Source: an uncultured Bacteroidales bacterium (lineage in GTDB: Bacteria > Bacteroidota > Bacteroidia > Bacteroidales > Bacteroidaceae). Taken from it: 64,000 bases of DNA. Below the pieces are notes generated by a model, which was not told the origin of the DNA, searched no databases, and saw only the letters and a list, made by a program, of their open reading frames with translations. Positions 26,077 through 36,549 of the stretch are shown one piece after another; the stretch's first letter is position 1, and each line of letters begins with the position of its first letter. The translations under genes were made by a program, and so were the position numbers. The DNA lies in the NCBI GenBank assembly GCA_902798615.1, contig CADBXL010000001.1, positions 88,650 to 152,649 on the forward strand. The letters run 5' to 3'.

Positions 26077-27393
26077 TTATAAAATATGCGCCTTAATACA
26101 TTCTTTATTATGTAATATCATGCCGAATTCCTTTCTCCATGCATTATATTCTTGTTTTTTAATTGAATCAATATACTTAACTTCAAAAGATAACAAATCA
26201 AATGCAACATCATAATTAATATGTGCCTCGGCAAAGTTCTTTCGTCCAACAGCAATATGAACTTTATACATCCCACGAGGCAAACCATGTTGGAATACAG
26301 AAAGCCTGACCTTAAAAGTATCTCGATCTTGTGGTATAGATATTACATCACTGACAATATTCAAAATTTTAGTATCCGTATTATCTGTTATAACAACAGA
26401 ATACTGACAATCCTTCTTTTTGTTTGTATTACGCTTCATTAACAACTCAATTTCAAGAGATTCATCAGTAGCAATAGCATCAGGAGTTGGATTAAGCATT
26501 GAAACTTCCAACATTTCAACATCATGCAAAACATCACATTCACTTAATATCCTGTTCTTTTTACCAACATTCGTATGAGATACGACTTCTGTGATATTAG
26601 TCATAAGATAATGATCTACTGCTTCATCGGCAGTACCAACAAAATCTATCATTCCATTCTTTAAAACAATACCACTCTTACATAAATTTCTAACAGCAGC
26701 CATATTATGACTGACAAAAAGCACAGTTCGACCACCATGTGAAGATACTTCTTGCATCTTACCTATGGCTTTCTTCTGGAACTCGGCATCACCGACGGCA
26801 AGGACTTCGTCAACAACGAGAATTTCAGGCTCAAGGAAGGCTGCAACTGCGAAGCCGAGACGAACGGTCATACCAGATGAGAAACGCTTCACAGGAGTAT
26901 CAAGATAGCGCTCAATACCTGCAAAATCAACAATCTCATCAAGTTTTGATGTTATCTCATGACGAGTCATTCCCATGATAGAACCATTCATATAGATGTT
27001 CTGACGGGCAGTCATCTCCGGATGGAATCCTGTACCGACTTCAAGGAGTGAAGCTATACGACCACGATAACGAATATGACCAACTGATGGTGCTGTAATA
27101 TGACTAAGAAGTTTAAGCAAAGTACTCTTACCCGCTCCATTCTTGCCTATGATACCAACAACATCGCCCTGCTCTACCTTGAAAGAAATGTCTTTCAATG
27201 CCCATACGTAATCAGAAGTGCCTTTCTTGCTTCGATCATTGACTTCGCCAATCTTCAAATAAGGATCTTCTTTACGAAGGATAGCTGTTTGCCACCAACG
27301 GTTAATATCATGCTGGAGAGAACCAGTACCAACGAGACCAAGACGATACTGTTTTCCTACACCATCAAATTCAATTGCTATATTCTTATCCAT
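26077..27393 (-). CDS. wzt: Polysaccharide ABC exporter ATPase with Wzt C-terminal domain
   Basis: 438 residues. Walker A GKNGAGKST (83-91), the ABC signature RFSSGM (170-175), Walker B ILVVDE (191-196) and the H-loop VSHN (227-230) are intact. The first fifty residues include the extended strand typical of TagH/Wzt. Residues 290-438 form a beta-rich domain (Wzt_C-like: NPTPDAIATDESLEIELLMK then GLPRGMYKVHIAVG) that in O-antigen exporters recognises the non-reducing end of the glycan. It works with the permease encoded 21 bases upstream. The downstream gap to the radical SAM gene (25902-26076) shows no feature. Confidence 0.95.
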   Translation of the reverse strand: MDKNIAIEFDGVGKQYRLGLVGTGSLQHDINRWWQTAILRKEDPYLKIGEVNDRSKKGTSDYVWALKDISFKVEQGDVVGIIGKNGAGKSTLLKLLSHITAPSVGHIRYRGRIASLLEVGTGFHPEMTARQNIYMNGSIMGMTRHEITSKLDEIVDFAGIERYLDTPVKRFSSGMTVRLGFAVAAFLEPEILVVDEVLAVGDAEFQKKAIGKMQEVSSHGGRTVLFVSHNMAAVRNLCKSGIVLKNGMIDFVGTADEAVDHYLMTNITEVVSHTNVGKKNRILSECDVLHDVEMLEVSMLNPTPDAIATDESLEIELLMKRNTNKKKDCQYSVVITDNTDTKILNIVSDVISIPQDRDTFKVRLSVFQHGLPRGMYKVHIAVGRKNFAEAHINYDVAFDLLSFEVKYIDSIKKQEYNAWRKEFGMILHNKECIKAHIL

Positions 27394-27414
27394 TTATATT
27401 TTCTTACAATATAA

Positions 27415-28299
27415 TTAAACTGTATCCATAAATCGCTGCTCCGTGCGGTTGAAAAGAATGACGGCAAAGAACATCACGATGCAAAGAGTTATGAAACTAT
27501 ATCCTAATGAAACAACATCGAATGTTCCTGCTCCTACAAATGTGTACTTGAATGCCTCAAATATTGGAGTCAATGGATTGGCATTAAGATACACACGATA
27601 TTGCACAGGAGCAAAACTTAATGGATATATTACAGGTGTAGCATACATCAACAATTGTACTCCAAACGCCACGAGAAGATTCAAATCACGATACTTAGTG
27701 GTCAAGGAAGTAATTATTAATCCCCACGACATAGCATGCATTCCGACCATAAACACAAGAATCAATGGCAAAAACGCAGTAACGAGTGTACCAAGTACAT
27801 ATCCATAATCATTCACGAATCCCAAAGAAAGAGTGTAATCTTTAACTATCATATAGTAAAGATATACAACTATAAACATTCCGAACTGAATAGCGAACCT
27901 AATCAAATTAGAGGTAACAGAACTCAAAGGCACTACCAATCGTGGGAAATAGACTTTACCAAACACTCCCTGATTAGCAGTAAACACATTACTACATGAG
28001 GTAAAACAGCTATTAAAATATGTCCATAGGCATACACCACAAAGATAGAACAAAGGTTGTGGAACACCATCAGTAGAAATACCAGCCAATCCTCCAAATA
28101 CAAGCATATACATGATTGTAGTCAACATTGGCTGAATAAGGTACCACAATGGTCCCATAATTGTCTGTTTATACTGAGTAATGAGATCGCGCTTCACATT
28201 CATATAGTAAAGATCACGATAACGCCAAAGACCTTTAAGGTCAACATCAAGCCATTTTTTTTTCGGCTCAATGTGAGAAATAACTTCGTTTGGATTCAT
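27415..28299 (-). CDS. wzm: Polysaccharide ABC exporter permease (ABC-2 type)
   Basis: 294 residues with six hydrophobic spans and an amphipathic N-terminus (DLKGLWRYRDLYYMNVKRDL). QTIMGPLWYLIQPMLTTIMY and RDLNLLVAFGVQLLMYATPV are the conserved ABC-2/TagG-Wzm blocks. It forms the inner-membrane channel for undecaprenyl-linked glycan with the Wzt protein. It is the first exporter gene in transcription order and has a 422-base gene-free region upstream, so it probably opens the main operon. Confidence 0.95.
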   Translation of the reverse strand: MNPNEVISHIEPKKKWLDVDLKGLWRYRDLYYMNVKRDLITQYKQTIMGPLWYLIQPMLTTIMYMLVFGGLAGISTDGVPQPLFYLCGVCLWTYFNSCFTSCSNVFTANQGVFGKVYFPRLVVPLSSVTSNLIRFAIQFGMFIVVYLYYMIVKDYTLSLGFVNDYGYVLGTLVTAFLPLILVFMVGMHAMSWGLIITSLTTKYRDLNLLVAFGVQLLMYATPVIYPLSFAPVQYRVYLNANPLTPIFEAFKYTFVGAGTFDVVSLGYSFITLCIVMFFAVILFNRTEQRFMDTV

Positions 28300-28721
28300 T
28301 TATTTTTAATAATCTAATCTTATTCTATTTAAACAACTCACGAATAACTGTTAAATCTTTTTGGAAGCAAACCCTATTATAGAACGTAAACCACACATGA
28401 TATCAATATAGAACGTTTTCAACCCATATATTAAGTTTCCAAATAATGCAGACTTAGAATTAGCACCCAATTAAAATATTCTCTCATATAGCAATAACTA
28501 TCTGAGAGTTAAAAATTTACAATATCAAAATTACGAACCTGGGAATTTTTCCAAGTCTGATAATTTTCGATGATTTTTGCAAAGATAATGAAAATATATG
28601 AAAATAAAAAGAGATTTTTCGTTTTTTTCTCAAATTTGGTCGAAAAGATGACAAATCACATTAGTATTTACTAAATACAAGTTAAAACATACAGCAAAAT
28701 GTATCTTTTCGGCAGAATGAG
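28300..28721. other. Gene-free leader region upstream of wzm
   Basis: AT-rich, no reading frame. A minus-strand -7 element lies at 28579-28587, which would give a leader of about 270 nucleotides before the wzm start. I see no strong hairpin followed by a T-run. Confidence 0.5.
28579..28587 (-). promoter_or_regulatory. Candidate promoter -7 element for the export/glycan operon
   Basis: Reverse complement TATCTTTGC fits TAnnTTTG exactly. The -33 region about 20 bases upstream is A/T-rich without a clean TTTG. Confidence 0.5.
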
Positions 28722-29864
28722 TTAATACTCTATATAAGTATTCCATCCGTTCACGACTTCCACCACATACTCGATTTGTTCCTTAGTCATACAAGGACTT
28801 ATAGGAAGACTTAATTCCTCATCTGCAAGACGCTCCGTGACAGGGAGTGAAAGTCGTGGTGTATTCCAAACAGCCTTGTCATAACACTCCTGCTTATGTG
28901 GAGCAATAGGATAATGACATATCGTGTCTATATTATGTTCTGCAAGATAATCATGAAGAATATTACGATTTTCTTTTCCTGAAACCATAATCGGGAAAAT
29001 ATGATACACGTTTTTTTCGTTAGGAAGATGTTTAGGAAGCGTAATAAGCGGATGTTGTAGATACTCGTAATAATATGCCGCAACGTGCTGACGCAAAGCA
29101 TTATCATCATCAAGATGGCGTAGTTTTACATCAAGAATTGCAGCCTGAAGTTCATCAAGGCGGGAGTTCCGTCCTTCGTATTTAAACACATACTTCTTAT
29201 TAGAACCATAGTTAGCCAGAGTACGAATTGTATCAGCAAGAACAGAATCGTTTGTAGTTACAGCTCCACCATCACCAAGAGCACCAAGATTCTTACCTGG
29301 ATAGAATGAATGTCCTGCAGCATCACCTATACTTCCAGTCCTTCTACCATCGAAAGATTTACAACCATGACTCTGGGCACAATCCTCAACAAGTTTAAGG
29401 TTGTATTTCTCGCATATTTTTTCAATCTTCTCAGTATATGCATTTCGACCATAGAGATGAACTATTACTAGAGCCTTTGTTTTCGGAGTAATCTTATCCT
29501 CAATAAGGGAATCGTCAATCTCCAACGTATTTGGATCTGGTTCTATCAGTATTGGTACAAGACCATTCTCTGTGATAGAAAGAATTGTAGCTATATAGGT
29601 ATTTGCTGGCACTATGACCTCGTCACCAGGATTCAGAATCCCCAATTCAATATATGCGCGGAAAATAAGGATAAGAGCATCAAGTCCATTAGCACAACCA
29701 ACGCAATAATTAGTACCAATGTACTTTGCATAATGCTGTTCAAAGACAGCATTCTCTTTGCCTTGGAGATACCAACCCGAATCCACAACACGAAGTACAA
29801 CTTCATGCAACTCTGATTTGTATTTCTCGGAAATATCATGAAGGGAAAGAAAAGGTACTTTCAT
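28722..29864 (-). CDS. DegT/DnrJ/EryC1/StrS sugar aminotransferase (FdtB/QdtB-like)
   Basis: 380 residues, full length. [17 protein letters not shown] at the start, [15 protein letters not shown] (phosphate-binding loop), [25 protein letters not shown] and [20 protein letters not shown] are the PLP-enzyme blocks; the lysine of YPGKNLG forms the internal aldimine. It would transaminate a keto-sugar nucleotide to an amino sugar. Sequence tone is that of dTDP-3-keto-6-deoxyhexose aminotransferases, but no matching isomerase or acyltransferase is in this window. It is upstream of the exporter and probably supplies a donor for the glycan. Confidence 0.85.
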   Translation of the reverse strand: MKVPFLSLHDISEKYKSELHEVVLRVVDSGWYLQGKENAVFEQHYAKYIGTNYCVGCANGLDALILIFRAYIELGILNPGDEVIVPANTYIATILSITENGLVPILIEPDPNTLEIDDSLIEDKITPKTKALVIVHLYGRNAYTEKIEKICEKYNLKLVEDCAQSHGCKSFDGRRTGSIGDAAGHSFYPGKNLGALGDGGAVTTNDSVLADTIRTLANYGSNKKYVFKYEGRNSRLDELQAAILDVKLRHLDDDNALRQHVAAYYYEYLQHPLITLPKHLPNEKNVYHIFPIMVSGKENRNILHDYLAEHNIDTICHYPIAPHKQECYDKAVWNTPRLSLPVTERLADEELSLPISPCMTKEQIEYVVEVVNGWNTYIEY

Positions 29865-29976
29865 TGGAATTTACCATTATAATGTACAATTTATCTAAAG
29901 CATTGAAGCATAAAATAATCTCTCACTCTTTGGAGTGCATTACAAAAACATATCATATGCATATGAGAGAGGAGTA

Positions 29977-30951
29977 TTATGCTTTTTCTGATGGTGCTAA
30001 TATCTGTGCCATTATCGTTCCTGATATAGAATGCCAAGCACAACTTACGGCACATGGAATAACGGCGAGCGGACAACTGACAATGAAGAACTCAGATGCA
30101 AGAACAGTAGCAAGACCTGCATTCTGCATACCTACCTCTATGGAGATGGTACGGTTCTTTGCAGCAGAGAAATGAAACATCTTACCAACGCTATATCCAA
30201 GGATATACCCCAGTCCATTATGGAAGAACACAACGGTCAAAACAATTAAGAAGAAAGTCATACCCTCCATCAAGAGTTTGTCATGAACAGCAGAAACAAC
30301 ACCGCCCACAATACAAGCAAGCCCAATAACACTAAATGCAGGCATTACCGACTGTGCCTTGCGAAATGCATCGTTCTTCCCCATGAAAAGGTTACAAAAG
30401 AAGCCAATAGTAACAGGCAGAAGTGTTACAAGAAGTATGTTACGGAACATACCAAGGGCATCTACCTCAACTTTCTCTCCCGCTAGCCATAGTACAAGTA
30501 AGGGAGTAACTACAGGTGCGAGCAACGTACTTGCAGTAGTCATACCAACTGAGAATGCTACATCTCCCTTGCACAAATACGACATAATATTACTTGATAC
30601 GCCTCCAGGACAACATCCCACAAGGATTATGCCTACAATTACAGGTTTCGGAATCTCTATACCAATATACCCTACCCCAACGGTCAGTGACCATGCAATA
30701 AGCGGCATAAGCGAGAACTGAGCGCAAGTACCAATGAGAATATCCCATGGACGAGCAGCAAGAATTCGCATATCATCAAGGGTGAGGGTAAGTCCCATTG
30801 TGAGCATAATGAAACCAAGGATCAATGACTGGATATCACCATGTACCCATGAGAACAGTACAGGGAAGAAGAATGTAACTACCGCAACAGCTATGATGAA
30901 ATAGCTGGTGTATGTAGAGAGAAAACGAGAGAGAATAAGTAGTATCTTCAT
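29977..30951 (-). CDS. Bile acid:sodium symporter (BASS) family transporter
   Basis: 324 residues with nine to ten membrane spans. DIQSLILGFIMLTMGLTLTL and GIILVGCCPGGVSSNIMSYL (the G-C-C-P-G-G-x-S-S-N crossover motif) with MTTASTLLAPVVTPLLVLWL mark the BASS family. Members carry organic anions with sodium; substrates range from bile acids to pantothenate and keto acids. It follows the pectinesterase gene by 13 bases, so the two are probably co-transcribed; uptake of a pectin-derived acid is a possibility only. Confidence 0.85.
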   Translation of the reverse strand: MKILLILSRFLSTYTSYFIIAVAVVTFFFPVLFSWVHGDIQSLILGFIMLTMGLTLTLDDMRILAARPWDILIGTCAQFSLMPLIAWSLTVGVGYIGIEIPKPVIVGIILVGCCPGGVSSNIMSYLCKGDVAFSVGMTTASTLLAPVVTPLLVLWLAGEKVEVDALGMFRNILLVTLLPVTIGFFCNLFMGKNDAFRKAQSVMPAFSVIGLACIVGGVVSAVHDKLLMEGMTFFLIVLTVVFFHNGLGYILGYSVGKMFHFSAAKNRTISIEVGMQNAGLATVLASEFFIVSCPLAVIPCAVSCAWHSISGTIMAQILAPSEKA

Positions 30952-30964
30952 AAATACCTCCTTG

Positions 30965-31978
30965 TTAATTTAAAATATCCACAAAACCAAGCACTTTATC
31001 AACTGTGATTCCTTTTGCTTCGGCTTCGGTAAACTGGCGAGACCAAGAAACGCGTTGCGAAATGTCTATAACAGCAGACTTACCACCACCAATACCGTCA
31101 TCAACAACGTGGTTGTTGTATTCTGCATAGCGAATGCGATCGTGAGGTTTCTTCCAATCATGCCAACCTTCTGGGCGAATGCCTTTGGCAGGAAAAGTAC
31201 AGTTCATAAAGACGGTATAGGCATAGTCACGCCACGGACGACCGAGATACACCTTATTTACATTAGGAGCAATAGTGATAGTGCAGTTGTTAAACACATA
31301 ACCATACTCTACACTCCTCGGAGTAGAAGCTGCCGTTATGTATGAATCTGCCTTGCAATGTATAGTACATTTCTCAAACCATGCCGTGGATGGGCCAAAG
31401 ATAAAATCGGTGGTGCCTTCTATATAACAGTCGGCAAATAAGAGGTGCGTGTTGGCTGCCCCTGTATATACCGTATCCTGATGGCCGAGAAAACGACAGT
31501 TGAAAAATTGAAGGCGATCACCCTCGGTATGTAGAGCAACGGCCTGTCCTAATCGGGCCGAGTTGTTCTCTATAGTGATATTTGAGAGTGTGATATCAGA
31601 ACCTTCTATCTTAAGGGTGTATGTACGAAACGTCCCGATAGGCGCCAACTTGCCAGGAATAATGTCAGGCGATGTTATATTAGCATGGTCATCGTAAGTT
31701 ATGATGGTATTGTCACGATCCTCACCACATATCTCAATATTGGTAAGCCATGAGGGTATTACAAGTTTTTCCTTATATATACCTTTCTTTACGAAAATCA
31801 CCTTATGATATTCCATAAAAGCACGACATACCTCTATTGCCTCATTCACAGTGCGAAACTCACCCGTTCCATCACGAGCTACGAAGATGGTATCTGGTGA
31901 GTCGTAGGATTTTGCCATCCCCATAAAGGAAATGAAAAGCGAAAAATACAAAATGGAAATTGAACGCAACATAACCAA
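30965..31978 (-). CDS. Secreted pectinesterase (CE8 family)
   Basis: 337 residues with an N-terminal signal peptide (about 1-24). TIFVARDGTGEFRTVNEAI is the family start. QAVALHTEGD, CRFLGHQDTVYT (catalytic Asp of Q-D-T), TTDFIFGPSTAWF (nucleophile Asp of D-F-I-F-G) and YLGRPWRDYAYTVFMNC (catalytic Arg) are all intact. It removes methyl esters from homogalacturonan. It begins seven bases after the RelA/SpoT stop, an unusual neighbour, and precedes a BASS transporter. Together with the PL11 lyase and rhamnose genes it indicates growth on pectin. Confidence 0.95.
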   Translation of the reverse strand: MVMLRSISILYFSLFISFMGMAKSYDSPDTIFVARDGTGEFRTVNEAIEVCRAFMEYHKVIFVKKGIYKEKLVIPSWLTNIEICGEDRDNTIITYDDHANITSPDIIPGKLAPIGTFRTYTLKIEGSDITLSNITIENNSARLGQAVALHTEGDRLQFFNCRFLGHQDTVYTGAANTHLLFADCYIEGTTDFIFGPSTAWFEKCTIHCKADSYITAASTPRSVEYGYVFNNCTITIAPNVNKVYLGRPWRDYAYTVFMNCTFPAKGIRPEGWHDWKKPHDRIRYAEYNNHVVDDGIGGGKSAVIDISQRVSWSRQFTEAEAKGITVDKVLGFVDILN

Positions 31979-31985
31979 TTATGTT

Positions 31986-34223
31986 TTAATACTCTCGAAT
32001 AACCGTAGTAAGATCTGGTATTTGCTTGAGTGCATCAATAATACCTGTAAGTTCCTCACGATCATGAACTCGCATCTCAATTCGTCCCTCAAATATTCCC
32101 TTGTCGGAAGAAATGGAGAGTTTATGAATATTAATATCCATCTGATCGGCAATAACGAGTGCCACATCACGAGCAATACCCTTACGGTCAATACCCTTAA
32201 TGACAATTACAGCATCGAAGAGGAGGTCATCATTATCGTTACGCATATTCCATCTCACAGCAAGTATGCGGTGCGGATAAGTATTGCGAAGACGATTCAC
32301 AACCTGACAAGAGCGATGGTGCAACTCTATATGGTCATTGCCATCTATATATCCTATGACATCATCGCCTGGGATAGGATGACAACATTCATGGGAGAAG
32401 ACATACTTGTTGATGTTATCCTCAGAGATAACACATGCACGATCCTTGTCAAAGCCGTCTTGAACAATAAGGAATTCGTCAGCATCGTCATTATCTTTCT
32501 TTGACTTGAGGAACGGAACAAAACGACGCCAACGTCCTTTCTTCTTGTCCTTCTTAACCATACCGAGGATATGGTCGAGATCCTTTTCTGAAAGGGTTAT
32601 GGTGCCATTACCAATGTCAAGCAACAGGTGCTCCTGTTTCTCCATTCCATGCGCTTCACAGAGAGAACGAATTGTAGATGTGGTAAGGTTGAGATCATGC
32701 GATTTTAACCATTCACGTAACATCTCAAGTCCTTTCTGCTGTATGTCGCGATTCGCACGACGTAGTTGTGTCTGAATCTTGTTGCGCGCCTTTGCAGTAG
32801 TGACGAATGATAGCCAATCTGGCTGTACGTGCTGCGAGTTGGAGGTGATAATCTCAACCTGATCCCCACCCTGAAGAACATGACTCAAAGGTACGAGTTT
32901 ATGATTTACCTTTGCACCAATACAATGTGCCCCAAGAAAGGTATGTATATAAAAGGCGAAGTCAAGCGCCGTAGCTCCAGAAGGAAGAGTGATGATTTCC
33001 CCCTTAGGAGAGAATACAAAGATTTCAGAAGCAAAGAGATTGAGCTTGATAGCATCAAGAAAGTCCATAGCATCTGGCTGTGGATCATCTAGGATTTCCT
33101 TGATAGTACAGAGCCAATCGTTGAGTTCTCCTTCATTATTAGGCTCATCGGTACCTTCCTTATACTTCCAATGGGCAGCAAAGCCCTGTTCGGCAATCTC
33201 GTCCATACGCTTTGAACGAATCTGCGTCTCTATCCATCTACCCTGATTACTCATGAGAGTAACATGGAGTGCCTGATATCCATTAGCCTTAGGGTGAGAG
33301 AGCCAGTCACGCAAGCGGTCTGGGTGTGACTTATACAACTTCGTTATAGCCACATATATACGGAAACATTCATTTACTTCCTCGTCTTCTGAAGGTGACT
33401 CGAATATGATACGAACAGCTAGAATGTCATAGATTTCATCGAAAGAAACATGTTTGTTACGCATCTTATTCCAAATAGAATAAGGCGACTTGACACGCAT
33501 CTTGATGACATACTTACACCCCATAGCATCGAGGGCTTCACGTATTGGAGTAGTGAACTTGGCAAAAAGCTCGTCACGCTGTTCTTGCGTATGGGCGAGT
33601 TTCTTGCATATGTTTTCGTATGAATCAGGATGCTCATAGCGGAAAGCCAGATCTTCAAGTTCCGTCTTTATCTTATTGAGACCAAGACGATTTGCCAATG
33701 GAGCATAGAGATATAATGTCTCGCCTGCCACCTTCGTTTTCTTTCCATCGGAAAGATTGTCGAGAGTGCGCATATTCTGTAGGCGATCGCAAATCTTAAT
33801 CAAGATGACACGAATGTCATCCGACATAGTAAGGAGCAACTTCTTGAAGTTCTCTGCCTGTTCTGAAGCCTGATCACCGAAGATACCGCCTGATATCTTT
33901 GTAAGACCATCGACAATCTGCGCTATCTTTGCTCCAAATATGTTCTCTATATCCTCAACAGTATAGTCTGTGTTCTCTATGATATCATGCAACAAAGCTG
34001 CACAGATAGATGTAGAGCCTAGGCCCATCTCTCGCGATGCAATAAGCGCAACTTCAATTGGATGTATGATATATGGCTCACCATTCGGACGGCTCACCCC
34101 TTCGTGGGCACGACAGGCGAAATTGTAAGCCTTCTGTATTACATCCACCTTCTTGCGATGCGGACTGGCAAGATAGGAGTCTATAAGTTCCTGATATAAT
34201 TGTTCTGCTTGTTTTTCCTGCAT
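31986..34223 (-). CDS. Bifunctional (p)ppGpp synthetase/hydrolase RelA/SpoT
   Basis: 745 residues with the full Rsh layout: HD hydrolase (about 25-190; AALLHDIIENTDYT with the His-Asp pair at 79-80), synthetase (about 240-360; RVKSPYSIWNKM and ANGYQALHVTLM), TGS (about 410-475), linker and a C-terminal ACT domain (about 665-745). It makes and degrades the alarmone (p)ppGpp in response to starvation. Both catalytic domains look intact. It sits in the minus-strand block with MltD-like, DUF5683, ParB and ParA genes. Confidence 0.95.
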   Translation of the reverse strand: MQEKQAEQLYQELIDSYLASPHRKKVDVIQKAYNFACRAHEGVSRPNGEPYIIHPIEVALIASREMGLGSTSICAALLHDIIENTDYTVEDIENIFGAKIAQIVDGLTKISGGIFGDQASEQAENFKKLLLTMSDDIRVILIKICDRLQNMRTLDNLSDGKKTKVAGETLYLYAPLANRLGLNKIKTELEDLAFRYEHPDSYENICKKLAHTQEQRDELFAKFTTPIREALDAMGCKYVIKMRVKSPYSIWNKMRNKHVSFDEIYDILAVRIIFESPSEDEEVNECFRIYVAITKLYKSHPDRLRDWLSHPKANGYQALHVTLMSNQGRWIETQIRSKRMDEIAEQGFAAHWKYKEGTDEPNNEGELNDWLCTIKEILDDPQPDAMDFLDAIKLNLFASEIFVFSPKGEIITLPSGATALDFAFYIHTFLGAHCIGAKVNHKLVPLSHVLQGGDQVEIITSNSQHVQPDWLSFVTTAKARNKIQTQLRRANRDIQQKGLEMLREWLKSHDLNLTTSTIRSLCEAHGMEKQEHLLLDIGNGTITLSEKDLDHILGMVKKDKKKGRWRRFVPFLKSKKDNDDADEFLIVQDGFDKDRACVISEDNINKYVFSHECCHPIPGDDVIGYIDGNDHIELHHRSCQVVNRLRNTYPHRILAVRWNMRNDNDDLLFDAVIVIKGIDRKGIARDVALVIADQMDINIHKLSISSDKGIFEGRIEMRVHDREELTGIIDALKQIPDLTTVIREY

Positions 34224-34290
34224 AATAGATGGAGTTAGTATTTAAGGTAAATAAAAATATAGAAAATAAAGGGTTGGTAATCCATGTGGA

Positions 34291-35658
34291 TTACCTAACC
34301 CTAATCTGCTTTCCGGCACGGATAGAAGAACCGGATATTCTATTGAGTTTCTTAAGCTTAGCCACAGTTGTGTGGTTTCTCTTAGCGATTTCAGAGAGAG
34401 TATCACCATTTCTTATAGTGACATTTCTACCTCCACGCGCACGTCTCGCCCTGGCCTTACGACTGGCACGAGCACTATGACGTGCCGCACGCTGACTAAC
34501 GGATGGCGCACGATAGATTGGGGCATCATCGTTAACAGCAACCTCTGCACGCTTCAAAAGCTGATCTGCATTATAGGCATAGACAGAATCCTCCTTCTCA
34601 ATAAACGAATTAATGTACTCTATTGGCAAACGGAGGTCGGTCGGCTCACTATAGCCTGTCACAACGTCACGACGATATTGCGGATTGAGTGAGCGAAGCT
34701 GCTCTTTACTTATACCTATGACATTTGAAAGTTGTTCGAAATGTACATCACGATATAGCATAACAGTATCAGTCTGTACAGGAAGCTTTGTAAGCATCGG
34801 ACAGATATTATGCTCGCAATAATAGTTCATGATATAGTTAGCTGCGATGAACGCAGGAACATAACCACGAGTCTCATTAGGAAGATATGGATATATCTGC
34901 CAATAGTCACGCACACCTCCAGCACGACGAATAGCCTTGTTGATATTCTCAGGGCCGTAGTTATAGGCTGCAATAACGAGATTCCAGTCTCCAAATATCT
35001 TATACAAGTCTGAGAGATAATGAGCCGCTGCATATGAAGATTTCACAGGATCACGACGCTCATCAATCATGGTTGTAATACGCAATCCATAGCGTTTTCC
35101 CGTTGCCACCATAAACTGCCAGAGTCCTGTAGCACCAACGCGAGACACGGCATTAGGATTCAATGCCGACTCTATGACAGGGAGATATTTAAGTTCGAGA
35201 GGTATTCCATAAACCTCAAGAGCCTGCTCAAAGATTGGCATATAGAAATTGCTTGCACCAAGCATATAGCCAACAGAGCGACGCAGACGAGTTGAGTATC
35301 TGTCTATGAATTTCTGCACAACATCGTTCCATGGCATTTCCATAGCTGTAGGAAGACGCTTGAGACGGTCCTTGTACACCTCAATATCATATACAGGATT
35401 CACATCACGCATCTGACATGATGTATCAGCCATGAGATATGTCTTTGCATTGTACTGCTGGACGAGGGAATCTAGTTCGAGGAGCATTCCTTCAGGAACT
35501 TCTATTATTTCCTCATCACCATTATCCTTGCCGATAACGATTTCCTCGTCATCGTAGTTATATGTTTCTGTCGTAGTTACGTTAACATCCTGCGCATACA
35601 GGGATACTATGTTGCCGAAAAAGAGGGCAAGCGAGAGAATTGTATTTCTTTTATTCAT
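34291..35658 (-). CDS. MltD-like membrane-bound lytic murein transglycosylase with LysM
   Basis: 455 residues from the second ATG (35658), which gives a clean signal peptide; an ATG at 35667 is also in frame. The SLT domain (about 110-270) carries LKYLPVIESALNPNAVSRVG with the catalytic Glu, GLWQFMVATGKRYGL and AAYNYGPENINKAIR. A very basic linker (about 395-415, Arg/Ala-rich) precedes a single C-terminal LysM domain (RNGDTLSEIAKRNHTTVAKL). It cleaves peptidoglycan glycan strands to 1,6-anhydro ends in the periplasm. Confidence 0.9.
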   Translation of the reverse strand: MNKRNTILSLALFFGNIVSLYAQDVNVTTTETYNYDDEEIVIGKDNGDEEIIEVPEGMLLELDSLVQQYNAKTYLMADTSCQMRDVNPVYDIEVYKDRLKRLPTAMEMPWNDVVQKFIDRYSTRLRRSVGYMLGASNFYMPIFEQALEVYGIPLELKYLPVIESALNPNAVSRVGATGLWQFMVATGKRYGLRITTMIDERRDPVKSSYAAAHYLSDLYKIFGDWNLVIAAYNYGPENINKAIRRAGGVRDYWQIYPYLPNETRGYVPAFIAANYIMNYYCEHNICPMLTKLPVQTDTVMLYRDVHFEQLSNVIGISKEQLRSLNPQYRRDVVTGYSEPTDLRLPIEYINSFIEKEDSVYAYNADQLLKRAEVAVNDDAPIYRAPSVSQRAARHSARASRKARARRARGGRNVTIRNGDTLSEIAKRNHTTVAKLKKLNRISGSSIRAGKQIRVR

Positions 35659-35707
35659 AATTATCAATAGTTAAACTTGGCACGAAAACACCAAGGACCA
35701 TAGAAGG

Positions 35708-36445
35708 TCAGAAAGTAAGAGAAGCATTAACACCTATTCCTATGGTAGAAAATGGATTTGTTTCCATTTTTCTCAAAGACTCGGTCTTTGAATTCCCCAC
35801 AAAACCTGGCTCCACATGCAGAGAGAGATCATCTGATATGTCAAACTCTGATAATGAAGCGTCAACATAGGCATCAATGATACTGAGACCATATACTCCC
35901 AGCATACAGAAGAAACTTAGATCACGCCAACGACGGAAACGGTCTTTACGTGACTTGAACGTTGTCTTCCACCGCTCTAAATTACTATCATCGAGTGTTC
36001 TGCCAAACTTGAAAAAGCTTTCATAACTCTTGGTATTCGGATCATTATCCGAAATATCTATATAGGCTCTCGAATAATCGCTATACATCTGGTTATTCCA
36101 GCGCATGGCATATGCACAGCCTACGAATCCTCCATAGATTATTGGTAGTTTCCAATATTTACGGTTGTAAATCTGGCCGGCACCAGGAAGAACTATTGCG
36201 AGCCACATAGCACGCTTGGGGTCCGGTTTCCACGTAGCCCAATCACGTTTTGCCTTCTTCCCTGCCATCTTGAGAGCCATAACAGAGTCGGCAGGAGTAA
36301 GATTTTTTACGACTTGCTTCCCGTCAACCAACTCAGGATTAGCCGGATTTACGGCATCTGAATCATTCTGGGCATACGCAACAATGGCAGAGAACCATAA
36401 GCTCACTACCATTACCATAAAGCGATATTTTATATTTATTTGCAA
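35708..36445 (-). CDS. DUF5683-family membrane protein
   Basis: 245 residues with a signal peptide (about 1-25) and hydrophobic stretches. RAMWLAIVLPGAGQIYNRKY followed by WKLPIIYGGFVGCAYAMRWN is the family hallmark. Function unknown. It lies between the lytic transglycosylase and parB genes, an arrangement I recall as common in Bacteroidales, which suggests a link to envelope or segregation functions. Confidence 0.85.
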   Translation of the reverse strand: MQINIKYRFMVMVVSLWFSAIVAYAQNDSDAVNPANPELVDGKQVVKNLTPADSVMALKMAGKKAKRDWATWKPDPKRAMWLAIVLPGAGQIYNRKYWKLPIIYGGFVGCAYAMRWNNQMYSDYSRAYIDISDNDPNTKSYESFFKFGRTLDDSNLERWKTTFKSRKDRFRRWRDLSFFCMLGVYGLSIIDAYVDASLSEFDISDDLSLHVEPGFVGNSKTESLRKMETNPFSTIGIGVNASLTF

Positions 36446-36549
36446 TTAATCGTCTAAGCAAACCTACCACAAAGGAAGGATGTCTGTCGTATTTCCCAAT
36501 CCATAATCTGAAATACTGAGCATTCCCGATATTGAACTGGGGACTTTTT

